Below are positions 16,682 to 23,429 of a DNA stretch of 64,000 bases, one piece after another. The notes beneath the pieces are model-generated. The model saw nothing but the letters and a program-made list of their open reading frames with translations. It searched no databases and was not told where the DNA came from. How positions within the stretch are numbered: the stretch's first letter is position 1; every line of letters starts with the position of its first letter. Source of the DNA: Micromonospora terminaliae (GTDB taxonomy: Bacteria; Actinomycetota; Actinomycetes; Mycobacteriales; Micromonosporaceae); contig NZ_CP045309.1 in the NCBI RefSeq assembly GCF_009671205.1, positions 2,852,001 to 2,916,000 on the forward strand. The letters run 5' to 3'. Made by a program: the position numbers and the translations under genes.

Positions 16682-17878
16682 TCAACCCTTCACACAGACG
16701 ACCTGCTTGAGGTGGGCGACCACCTCGACCAGGTCCTCCTGCTGAGCCATCACCTGGGTGATGTCCTTGTACGCGCCGGGAATCTCGTCGACCACCCCGG
16801 CGTCCTTGCGGCACTCCACGCCCGCCGTCTGCGCCGCCAGGTCGGCGGTGCTGTACGTCCGCTTCGCCTGCCCCCGCGACATCCGCCGCCCGGCCCCGTG
16901 CGACGCCGAGCAGTACGCGTCGAGGTTGCCCTTGCCGCGCACGACGTACGACCCGGTGCCCATCGACCCCGGGATGATGCCCAGGTCGCCCCGGCCGGCC
17001 CGGATGGCGCCCTTGCGGGTCACCAGCACCTCGACCCCGTCGTAGCTCTCCTCCGCCACGTAGTTGTGGTGGCAGGAGATCGGCTCGTCGTAGCCGACCT
17101 GCGGGAACTCGTCCCGCACCACCCCGCAGAGCAGGGCGAGCATGACGGCCCGGTTGCGGCGCGCGTACTCCTGCGCCCACCACAGGTCCCGGCGGTAGGC
17201 GTCCATCTCCGGGGTGCCGGCGAGGAACACCGCGAGGTCCCGGTCGGGCAGGTCCACGTTGTGCGGCAGCCCGCGGGCCACCGCCATGTGCCGCTCGGCG
17301 AGTTCCTTGCCGATGTTGCGGGAGCCCGAGTGCAGCATCAGCCAGACCCGGCCGTCGTCCGGGCCGCCCTGCTCCAGGCAGACCTCGATGAAGTGGTTCC
17401 CGCCGCCGAGGGTGCCCAGCTGGCGCTGGGCCCGGGTCTCCAGCTGCGCCACCTTCCGGTCGAGGGTGCCGAAGCGCCAGAAGTCGTCCCAGCCGCCCTG
17501 CTCCAGCCCACGGATCCGGCGCGGGTCGACCGCGTCGGCGCGCATGGCGAAGCCGACCGGGATGGCCGCCTCGATGGCGCTCCGCAGCGGGCCGAGGTCG
17601 TCGGGCAGGTCGGCCGCGGTGAGCGAGGTGCGCACCGCGGACATGCCGCAGCCGATGTCGACGCCGACCGCGGCCGGCGAGACGGCCTGCCGCATGGCGA
17701 TGACCGAGCCCACCGTGGCGCCCTTGCCGAAGTGCACGTCCGGCATGACGGCGACGCCGTGCACCCAGGGCAGCGTGCCGATGTTGCGCAGCTGCCGGGC
17801 CGCCTGCGCCTCGATCGTGTAGGGGTCGGTCCAGACCCGGACCGGCGCCCGGGTACCGGCCAGCGGGGTGAAACCCAT
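16682..17878 (-). CDS. rtcB: RtcB-family RNA ligase
   Basis: 398 residues. RtcB joins 2',3'-cyclic-phosphate or 3'-phosphate ends to 5'-OH ends using GTP and Mn, and in bacteria repairs RNAs cut by ribonucleases. All signature segments are present: GVDIGCGM (metal Cys, near residue 78), LGGGNHFIEV (about 165), MLHSGSRNIG (about 190), SCHHNYVAEE (about 270), IPGSMGTGSYVVRGKG and ASHGAGRRMSRGQAK, the last containing the His that is guanylylated in the family. No archease or rtcA is nearby. The gene sits inside a run of tRNA genes on the same strand, which suggests tRNAs are its substrate. Confidence 0.95.
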   Translation of the reverse strand: MGFTPLAGTRAPVRVWTDPYTIEAQAARQLRNIGTLPWVHGVAVMPDVHFGKGATVGSVIAMRQAVSPAAVGVDIGCGMSAVRTSLTAADLPDDLGPLRSAIEAAIPVGFAMRADAVDPRRIRGLEQGGWDDFWRFGTLDRKVAQLETRAQRQLGTLGGGNHFIEVCLEQGGPDDGRVWLMLHSGSRNIGKELAERHMAVARGLPHNVDLPDRDLAVFLAGTPEMDAYRRDLWWAQEYARRNRAVMLALLCGVVRDEFPQVGYDEPISCHHNYVAEESYDGVEVLVTRKGAIRAGRGDLGIIPGSMGTGSYVVRGKGNLDAYCSASHGAGRRMSRGQAKRTYSTADLAAQTAGVECRKDAGVVDEIPGAYKDITQVMAQQEDLVEVVAHLKQVVCVKG

Positions 17879-17908
17879 CGTCGTCTCCTCGTTCAGGGGT
17901 GTTGTCCG

Positions 17909-17982
17909 AGCGGTTGGCCGGATTCGAACCGGCGATCTTCACCATGGCGAGGTGACGCGCTGCCTGACTGCGCTACAACCGC
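17909..17982 (-). tRNA. tRNA-Gly-like (anticodon GCC), with C33
   Basis: 74 bases. Acceptor GCGGTTG/CAACCGC, D stem GCGC/GCGC, anticodon stem TCACC/GGTGA, T stem GCCGG/CCGGC, discriminator T. The seven-base anticodon loop reads TCGCCAT, which puts C instead of the near-universal U at position 33 before anticodon GCC. The stems are otherwise perfect, so it is not obviously decayed. It is 30 bases upstream of rtcB. Confidence 0.85.
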
Positions 17983-18009
17983 GTGGTGGTCCCGGGGCGG
18001 GACCAGGCG

Positions 18010-18082
18010 TAGGCCGTACGGGACTCGAACCCGTAGCCTCCCGGGTGAGAACCGGGTGAGCTGCCAATTGCTCCAACGGCCC
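18010..18082 (-). tRNA. tRNA-Glu (anticodon CTC)
   Basis: 73 bases. Acceptor GGGCCGT/ACGGCCT with an initial G-U pair, D stem GAGC/GCTC, anticodon stem CCCGG/CCGGG with loop TTCTCAC, T stem ACGGG/CCCGT. All consensus positions are normal. 27 bases separate it from tRNA-Gly. Confidence 0.92.
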
Positions 18083-18110
18083 GCGGGACGGCGGCTGCCG
18101 TCCGCGTGTG

Positions 18111-18183
18111 TCCGGGACCGCGGAATCGAACCGCGTGTCTCTCGCGCCCAAGGCGAGCGGGTCAGCCAGCTCCCTCGTCCCGG
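18111..18183 (-). tRNA. tRNA-Pro (anticodon TGG), unusual D-arm
   Basis: 73 bases. Acceptor CCGGGAC/GTCCCGG, anticodon stem CTCGC/GCGAG with loop CTTGGGC, T stem CGCGG/CCGCG. Position 8 is G instead of the conserved U, and the D stem has only three good pairs (GGG/CCC) with an A-A mismatch below. The rest is consensus. A strong hairpin immediately precedes it. Confidence 0.85.
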
Positions 18184-18186
18184 TTG

Positions 18187-18214
18187 CCCGGCCGGCGCGC
18201 GAGCGCCGGCCGGG
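18187..18214 (-). terminator. Hairpin between tRNA-Trp and tRNA-Pro
   Basis: 11-base perfect arms (18187-18197 and 18204-18214), six-base loop, ending three bases before the tRNA-Pro 5' end. No T-tract, so it may be a terminator after tRNA-Trp or a processing element in the precursor. Confidence 0.45.
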
Positions 18215-18287
18215 GTCGTGCTCATGCCGTCCACTGTGGAGTTGAGAAGAAGCGACGTCGCCGGCCAGCGGTCGGGACAGGGTGAGG

Positions 18288-18359
18288 CAGGGGCGACAGG
18301 ACTCGAACCTGCAACCGTCGGGTTTGGAATCCGGTGCTCTTCCGTTGAGCTACGCCCCT
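18288..18359 (-). tRNA. tRNA-Trp-like (anticodon CCA), weak anticodon stem
   Basis: 72 bases. Acceptor AGGGGCG/CGCCCCT, D stem GCTC/GAGC, T stem GCAGG/CCTGT, loop TTCCAAA with anticodon CCA. The anticodon stem CCGGA/CCCGA has mismatches at both ends (27-43 C-A and 31-39 A-C), leaving three pairs. It is the first tRNA of the array, so it may be an accessory copy rather than the only tRNA-Trp in the genome. Confidence 0.85.
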
Positions 18360-18375
18360 CGGACCCGGTGACGAG

Positions 18376-18412
18376 AAAAGCCGCCCGGTCCCTGGTCTCG
18401 GGGCGGGCGGCT
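18376..18412 (-). terminator. T-tailed terminator or attenuator upstream of tRNA-Trp
   Basis: On the minus strand a 9-bp stem (18404-18412 with 18379-18387) is followed by TTTTC, the best intrinsic terminator of the region. It lies between the small ORF ending at 18435 and the tRNA-Trp 5' end at 18359, so any transcript from the upstream promoter must pass it to reach the tRNAs. Confidence 0.7.
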
Positions 18413-18434
18413 GCGCGTGTGTGTCGCGCCGGCG

Positions 18435-18557
18435 CTAGTCGCGCCACCACCCCGGTTGCCACTGCTGCCGTCGGCAGCGACCCTGGCCCGCTTCGCGCGG
18501 CAGGGCACCGCCGCGCGGCGCGGGCCGCTCGGCTCGGGTGCGGTTCTGCTGCGACAC
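18435..18557 (-). CDS. Small basic ORF ahead of the tRNA array, possible leader peptide
   Basis: 40 residues, starting MSQQNRTRAERPAPRG and ending QQWQPGWWRD; about a quarter of the residues are Arg. The GTG start at 18557 has an AGGAG site seven bases upstream. The last codons include CAG-CAG-TGG-CAA-CCG-GGG-TGG-TGG, i.e. Gln, Trp, Pro and Gly, four of the five amino acids served by the tRNAs downstream. The stop lies 22 bases before a terminator stem. It may be a true small protein or an attenuation leader; no homology is recognised. Confidence 0.55.
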   Translation of the reverse strand: MSQQNRTRAERPAPRGGALPREAGQGRCRRQQWQPGWWRD

Positions 18558-18600
18558 GGTGTGCTCCTGGGTGGTGGCTCGGGTTGACCTTGGCCCGTTC

Positions 18601-18630
18601 ACGGTACGGGCGGGTCCGGGAGCCCCGCAA
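18601..18630 (-). promoter_or_regulatory. Promoter for the small ORF and tRNA array
   Basis: Read on the minus strand: TTGCGG (18630-18625), 18-base spacer, TACCGT (18606-18601). Predicted start of transcription is near 18594, about 35 bases ahead of the GTG of the small ORF. Confidence 0.45.
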
Positions 18631-18710
18631 CGTATTTCGCGGGGACGGTTCGGCCGGCGCCGAACGGTGGCGCCGATAGCCTCGCGGCGGGCGGACGAAA
18701 GGAGCACGGG

Positions 18711-19322
18711 ATGGACTGGCGGCGCCGGGTGGCCGAGCGGTTCCGGGAGGTCAACGGGGAGCACCCCATGACGGCGGCGGACGACGCGTACGTCAGCGGG
18801 CAGTTCGTGACGCTCGACGCGCTCTGCGCGGCGGCCGGGCGGGACCCGGACGGCGTACGCCGGTTGATGCTGGACCGGCGGCTGCCGTTGCCGGGCTATC
18901 TGCGCTCGGACGGCGCGGAGATGGTCCCGGCGGACCTGTTCGCGCTGGCGGAGCGGGCCGGCGGGGTGGACGCGCTGCCCGGGTGGTTCGTCTCCCACTG
19001 GGCCGACCCGGCGCGCGGCGCGGAGGAGTGGGACGCCTACCTGAGCGGCCGGTACGTCTGCCTGCGCTCGGTGACGCCCGAGTCGATCCGGCGCAAGGAC
19101 GATCTGACCGCCGCGATCGGTGCGGCGCCGGCCGAGCCGGACGCCGGGTCGGCGACCTGGCTCGACCGGCTGCACGCGCTGGTCGACGAGTTGGACGCGC
19201 TGGAGCCGGCGTTCACCGGCTACGACCGGCTCCGGTTCGGCGGGCCGACCTCCCGTGACACCTGCGTGGACGGGGTGCGTGCCCGGTATCCACGACCGGT
19301 CAGCGCGCCGACCGTCCGGTGA
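18711..19322 (+). CDS. DUF6058 family protein
   Basis: 203 residues, soluble. The sequence follows the DUF6058 pattern: DDAYVSGQFVTLDALCAAAGR, LPGYLRSDGAEMVPADLFAL, SGRYVCLRSVTPESIRRK and, near the end, YDRLRFGGPTSRDTCVDGVRARY. The first part may be a degenerate HTH. Function unknown; the family name mentions natural products only by association. A strong GAAAGGAG site lies six bases before the ATG. Its 3' end overlaps the convergent GTPase gene by 23 bases. Confidence 0.78.
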   Translation: MDWRRRVAERFREVNGEHPMTAADDAYVSGQFVTLDALCAAAGRDPDGVRRLMLDRRLPLPGYLRSDGAEMVPADLFALAERAGGVDALPGWFVSHWADPARGAEEWDAYLSGRYVCLRSVTPESIRRKDDLTAAIGAAPAEPDAGSATWLDRLHALVDELDALEPAFTGYDRLRFGGPTSRDTCVDGVRARYPRPVSAPTVR

Positions 19323-21306
19323 CCCGGCGGGCGACGGCCAGCAGGTACTCCCGGCGGTGCAGCGGGTCGTGGTCCCAGCGGGGCCGGCTCGGGGCCGGTC
19401 CGCGTACCGGGCGGTAGTGGTCGAACTCGGCCTCCAGGACGCCCTCGCCACGGGTCAGCCCCGGCAGCCGCTGGTCCAGCGCGTGCACCCGCCCGGCGGG
19501 GACCTCCCCCTCGATGACGTAGGCGGCGCCACGCAGGGTGCTGCCGCGGGGTGTCGCGCCGAGCCCGGCGAGCGCGGGCAGCACCGTGCCGAACAGATCC
19601 GCGGGGAGGTCGAGCCGGAACCGGTGCACCGGCTCGTGCACCCGGGTGCCCGCGCGGGTGAGGGCGGTCATCAGCACCAGCGGGGTGAGGTTCCGGAAGT
19701 CGCCGGCCGTGCTGGACATGCTCTTGTCGAACACGCCGTGGGCGTGGCTCTGCCGGGCCCAGTAGCCGCCGTGGGTGAGGGTGACCACGCAGTCGATGAC
19801 GGCCCAGCCGTGCAGCCCCTGCCGCAGGGTCTCCCGGACCGTCTCCTCGATCGCCTTGAGGAAGGCCGGCGGCATCGAGCCGAGTTCGATGCCGAGCCGG
19901 AACTCGACGCCGCCACCCACCGGCCCGGGCTCGACGCGCAGGCCGACGGTGCCGAGGAACGGGTTGGGCTCCCGGCCGATCCACTCGACGGCCGCGCCGG
20001 CGCTGGTGACCCGCTCCACGCAGACGGTGGTGGTCTCCCGGAAGGTGACCGGAACGCCGTAGTCGTCGGCGAGGGTGGCCTCGATGACCTCCTTCTGCAC
20101 CTCGCCGTAGAGGGACACGGCGAGTTCCTGGCGCCGGTCGTCCTGGCGCAGGTTGATCAGCGGGTCCTGCTCGGCGAGCTGGGTGAGCGCCGCGTGCAGG
20201 GCCGGGCGGTCGGCCGGGCGTACCGGCTCGACGACGGTCTCCAGCGTGGGCGGGGCGAAGTGGCGCCGGGCGGCCGGGCGCTCGGGCGGCGCGCCGAGCA
20301 CGTCGCCGACGCGGACGCCGGCCAGGCCGTGCAGCCGGACGATCCGGCCGGCACCCGCCGCGTCGGCGGGCGTCGCGTCGCCGCCGTCGAAGACACCGAG
20401 GGCGGTGACCCGGGCCTCCTGGCCGTCGCCGTGCCGGATCCGGTCGCGGACCCGCACGGTGCCGGCGAAGATCCGGGCGTACGCCACCTTCTCCCCGGCC
20501 GGGCCGCGCTCGACCTTGAAGACGGCGCCGGAGAGCGGGGCGTGGACGTCCCCGGCGGTGGCGGGGAGCAGCCCGGTGACCGCGTCGATCAGGTCGGCCA
20601 CCCCGGCCCCGGTGATGGCGGAGCCGGCGAGCACCGGGTGCACCCGGGCGCGCACGGCCTGCGCGGCGAGCGCCGTCCGGAGCCGGTGCGGGGTGACCGC
20701 CCGTTCGTCGGCCACGTACGCGGCCAGCAGCGCGTCGTCGTGCGCGGAGAGCAGGTCGACGAGGCGGGCGTGGTGGCCGGGGTCGCCGGGCGGGTGCGGG
20801 ACCCACGTCGCGCCCGGGGTGCCGGCGGCGTCGACCCGGCCGAGGGCGACGACGTCGGGGGTGAGCCGGTCGGCGAGCTGGCGCAGCACCCGCTCCGGAT
20901 CGGCGCCGGCCCGGTCGACCTTGTTCACGAAGAACAGGGTGGGGATGCCGAGGCGGCGCAGGGTGCGGGCCAGCACCCGGGTCTGGGCCTGGACGCCCTC
21001 GACGGCGGACACCACGAGCACCGCCCCGTCGAGCACGCCGAGCACGCGTTCCACCTCGGCGATGAAGTCGGGGTGGCCGGGCGTGTCGATGAGGTTGACG
21101 GTGGTCCCGGCCACGGCGAAGGAGACGACGGCGGACCGGATGGTGATGCCCCGCTGCCGCTCCAGCGCCAGCGTGTCGGTGCGGGTGTTGCCGGCGTCGA
21201 CGCTGCCGGGCTCGTCGATGACCCCGGCGCTGTGCAGCAGCCGTTCGGTCAGGCTCGTCTTACCGGCGTCGACATGGGCGAGGATGCCGAGATTGAGGGT
21301 TTTCAC
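19300..21306 (-). CDS. Tet(M)/OtrA-type ribosomal protection GTPase
   Basis: 668 residues, an EF-G-like GTPase of the tetracycline ribosomal protection group that removes drug from the 30S A site. G1 AHVDAGKTS (10-18), switch I with RGITI, G3 DTPGH (about 73), G4 NKVD (about 128) are intact. Domain 4 and the C-terminal region (SHAHGVFDKSMSSTAGDFRN, RFRLDLPADLFGTVLPALAG) match the RPP type rather than EF-G. Chromosomal copies in actinomycetes are common and can be self-protection or housekeeping relatives, so actual resistance is not proven. GTG start; a short ORF with a strong ribosome-binding site overlaps its beginning. Confidence 0.9.
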   Translation of the reverse strand: MKTLNLGILAHVDAGKTSLTERLLHSAGVIDEPGSVDAGNTRTDTLALERQRGITIRSAVVSFAVAGTTVNLIDTPGHPDFIAEVERVLGVLDGAVLVVSAVEGVQAQTRVLARTLRRLGIPTLFFVNKVDRAGADPERVLRQLADRLTPDVVALGRVDAAGTPGATWVPHPPGDPGHHARLVDLLSAHDDALLAAYVADERAVTPHRLRTALAAQAVRARVHPVLAGSAITGAGVADLIDAVTGLLPATAGDVHAPLSGAVFKVERGPAGEKVAYARIFAGTVRVRDRIRHGDGQEARVTALGVFDGGDATPADAAGAGRIVRLHGLAGVRVGDVLGAPPERPAARRHFAPPTLETVVEPVRPADRPALHAALTQLAEQDPLINLRQDDRRQELAVSLYGEVQKEVIEATLADDYGVPVTFRETTTVCVERVTSAGAAVEWIGREPNPFLGTVGLRVEPGPVGGGVEFRLGIELGSMPPAFLKAIEETVRETLRQGLHGWAVIDCVVTLTHGGYWARQSHAHGVFDKSMSSTAGDFRNLTPLVLMTALTRAGTRVHEPVHRFRLDLPADLFGTVLPALAGLGATPRGSTLRGAAYVIEGEVPAGRVHALDQRLPGLTRGEGVLEAEFDHYRPVRGPAPSRPRWDHDPLHRREYLLAVARRVTGRSAR

Positions 21307-21370
21307 GCAGCGTCATGTCCTTGAGGTCGGCGGTGATTCGCTTCTGCGGGGACATGCACGCGGCTCGCAT
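21260..21370 (-). CDS. Candidate leader peptide of the ribosomal protection gene
   Basis: 36 codons in a different frame, beginning MRAACMSPQKRITADL and ending CRRR. The ATG at 21370 follows AAGGAGGAG, the strongest ribosome-binding site in this area, whereas the GTG of the GTPase gene (21306) has only a weak AAGGA. The ORF runs 47 bases into the resistance gene. Drug-inducible resistance genes often have such leaders, but no stalling motif is recognised here. Confidence 0.4.
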   Translation of the reverse strand: MRAACMSPQKRITADLKDMTLRENPQSRHPRPCRRR

Positions 21371-21455
21371 CTCGAGCTCCTCCTTCCAGGTGCGTCGTGG
21401 TCGATTGCAGCAACCGGCACGGGGCGCCGGCAACCGATTAACTGCGGGTGGGCTG

Positions 21456-21845
21456 TCAGGCGTGCGCCACCGGGTGGCGCTTCATCTCCTCCATGAAGGG
21501 GTAGCGCGCGGTCAGCTCGGCGAGCGTGCACCCGGCCCGCCAGGCGGCGGCCACCTGGGCGACCTGGAGCAGGTCGGTGGCGTCGCCGCGGGCCTGGACG
21601 TCACCGTCGACCCGCAGGTCGATCATGAAGTAGCGGGCCTGGGCGCCCAGGCTCACGCAGACGACGCCCCGGTCGGAGGTCGCCTCGGCGCAGGTGAACC
21701 GGCTGCGCCCCTGCTCGGGGGCGGTCACCCGGCCGATGTCGAGCTGGTGCCGGGCCGCCGTCTGCACCAGGGCGGGAGCCAGGCCGCCCGGCTCGACCAG
21801 GTCCGGGTAGAGGCGCACACCCAGTGCCGTCGAAACGTCGCTCAT
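21456..21845 (-). CDS. Hypothetical protein, possibly DUF6193-like
   Basis: 129 residues, soluble. Features seen: DLVEPGGLAPALVQTAARHQLDIGRV at the start, a central cysteine-bearing strand pair (RFTCAEATSDRGVVCVSLG), and an acidic/Trp tail AAWRAGCTLAELTARYPFMEEMKRHP. The last segment resembles the end of DUF6193 proteins, which is only a suggestion. ATG at 21845 is preceded by GGAAGTGGGAG. It runs in the same direction as the ribosomal protection gene but 149 bases upstream. Confidence 0.7.
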   Translation of the reverse strand: MSDVSTALGVRLYPDLVEPGGLAPALVQTAARHQLDIGRVTAPEQGRSRFTCAEATSDRGVVCVSLGAQARYFMIDLRVDGDVQARGDATDLLQVAQVAAAWRAGCTLAELTARYPFMEEMKRHPVAHA

Positions 21846-22009
21846 GACTGACTCCCACTTCCTTGTGACAGAGACCAGCTGCACGCAGGTTACGGGTGTG
21901 TTTCCGGCGCGCCTGGTCATCCTGTCCCCCCTGGACGCCCCACGGCAATAGGAACGGTCGATTCGACCACCATCGGGCCCGCGTCCAGGGCCGGGTACGC
22001 TCCCGCTCC

Positions 22010-22786
22010 ATGGCCCGGATCCGCTGTGACTTCTTCTCCACGGCCCTCGGCATGGGCACCTCGATGACCGTGCTGCTGCCCGACGGCGCGGCCGGGATCG
22101 GCATGGCCGGCGCGGCCACGGCCGGCGATCCGCCGGTGCTCTACCTGCTGCACGGCCTGACCGACGACGACACCGTGTGGACCCGGCGCACCTCGATCGA
22201 GCGGTACGTCGCACCGCTGGGGCTGGCCGTGGTGATGCCGCAGGTGCAGCGGAGCTTCTACTGCGACGAGGCGCACGGCAACCGGTACTGGACCTTCCTC
22301 AGCGAGGAACTGCCCGAGGTGAGCCGGTCGTTCTTCCGCCTCTCCGACCGGCGCGAGGACACCTTCGTGGCCGGCCTGTCCATGGGCGGGTACGGGGCCA
22401 TGAAGTGGGCGTTGCGCCACCCGGACCGGTTCGCGGCGGCGGCCAGCCTGTCCGGCGCCCTGAACGTGGCCCACCGGCGCCACCACCCGACGAGCCCCAT
22501 GGACCCCGCCGTCTGGCACACCGTCTGGGGCGACCGGGACGTGGCCGGCCCGGACGACGACACCGTGGCGCTGCTGGAGCGGGCCGGCGACGACCTGCCC
22601 GCCCTGTACGTCGCCTGCGGCACCAAGGACTTCCTGTACGACGACAACACCCGCTTCGTCGACACGGCCCACCGTCGCGGGGTGCCGGTCACCGTGGACT
22701 TCTCCCCCGGCGACCACGACTGGGCGTACTGGGACGCGAAGATCCAGGACGTGCTGGCCTGGCTACCGCTGCAACGAAACGGCTGA
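22010..22786 (+). CDS. Esterase of the S-formylglutathione hydrolase/antigen-85-like family
   Basis: 258 residues, no signal peptide. The alpha/beta-hydrolase core has PPVLYLLHGLTDDDTVW (oxyanion loop), the nucleophile FVAGLSMGGYGAMKWALRHP (Ser near 124), Asp in VACGTKDFLYDDN and His in SPGDHDWAYWD. This matches the esterase-D group (PF00756), which includes S-formylglutathione hydrolases and cellulose-binding-type esterases. A TACGCT box lies seven bases before the ATG, so the mRNA is probably leaderless. Confidence 0.87.
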   Translation: MARIRCDFFSTALGMGTSMTVLLPDGAAGIGMAGAATAGDPPVLYLLHGLTDDDTVWTRRTSIERYVAPLGLAVVMPQVQRSFYCDEAHGNRYWTFLSEELPEVSRSFFRLSDRREDTFVAGLSMGGYGAMKWALRHPDRFAAAASLSGALNVAHRRHHPTSPMDPAVWHTVWGDRDVAGPDDDTVALLERAGDDLPALYVACGTKDFLYDDNTRFVDTAHRRGVPVTVDFSPGDHDWAYWDAKIQDVLAWLPLQRNG

Positions 22787-22811
22787 CCCGGGAGGCGCCG
22801 CGCCTCCCGGG
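22787..22811. terminator. Bidirectional hairpin between convergent genes
   Basis: 11-base perfect arms with a three-base loop directly after the esterase stop and 11 bases before the end of the DinB-like gene. Confidence 0.7.
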
Positions 22812-22822
22812 CGGGCGGCGGG

Positions 22823-23329
22823 TCAGACGCCGACGGTGCCGTCGACGGCCTCGCGGAGGAAGTCGGCGTGGCCGTTGTGGCGGGCGTACTCGTGCATCAT
22901 GTGCAGCATCACCAGGCGCAGCGAGACGTCCTCGCCCCAGCGGGCCTGGTGGCCGGTGACGTCGAGCGACTCGGCCTCACGCTCGATGCGGCGGGCGTGC
23001 TCGACCTCCCGCTGCCACGCCTCGAACGCCTCCGACCGGCTGGACGCGCTCGCGTCGTACGCCTCCTGGAAGTCCCCCGTCGCCGACCAGATCAGCGGGA
23101 TGTCCTCGGCGTTGATGACCCGGCGGAACCAGGTGCGCTCGACCTCGGCCATGTGCCGCACGAGGCCGAGCAGGGACAGCGTGGACGGCGGCGACGACTG
23201 CCGCCGCAGCTCCTCGTCGGTCAGCCCCTCGCACTTCATCGCCAGGGTGGCGCGGTGGAAGTCGAGGAAGGCACGCAGCGTCTCCCGCTCCCCGGCCAGC
23301 AGCGGCGGGCCGATCCGTTCGGTCTCCAC
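22823..23329 (-). CDS. DinB-family protein (DUF664)
   Basis: 168 residues of the four-helix DinB/YfiT fold. Metal-binding histidines are expected in LLGLVRHMAEVERTWF and in LHMMHEYARHNGHADFLREAVDG, both present. Members include mycothiol- or bacillithiol-dependent transferases, but the substrate is unknown. GTG at 23329 was selected because GGAGG lies seven bases upstream. Confidence 0.88.
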   Translation of the reverse strand: METERIGPPLLAGERETLRAFLDFHRATLAMKCEGLTDEELRRQSSPPSTLSLLGLVRHMAEVERTWFRRVINAEDIPLIWSATGDFQEAYDASASSRSEAFEAWQREVEHARRIEREAESLDVTGHQARWGEDVSLRLVMLHMMHEYARHNGHADFLREAVDGTVGV

Positions 23330-23429
23330 GAGTGTCCCTCCTCGCAGGCCGGCCGGCCTGCTCGTGGTTGCTTGGCAGTGCTCCCGGGGGAGCCTAGTCT
23401 CAGCGCACCGATCCGCCTCCGAAGGGATC

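Noticed and set aside
17868-18260. Short open frames containing TGLEPA- or RRIRTGDL-type peptides
   Set aside because: They arise by translating the antisense strand of tRNA genes; this is a known artefact of automatic annotation.
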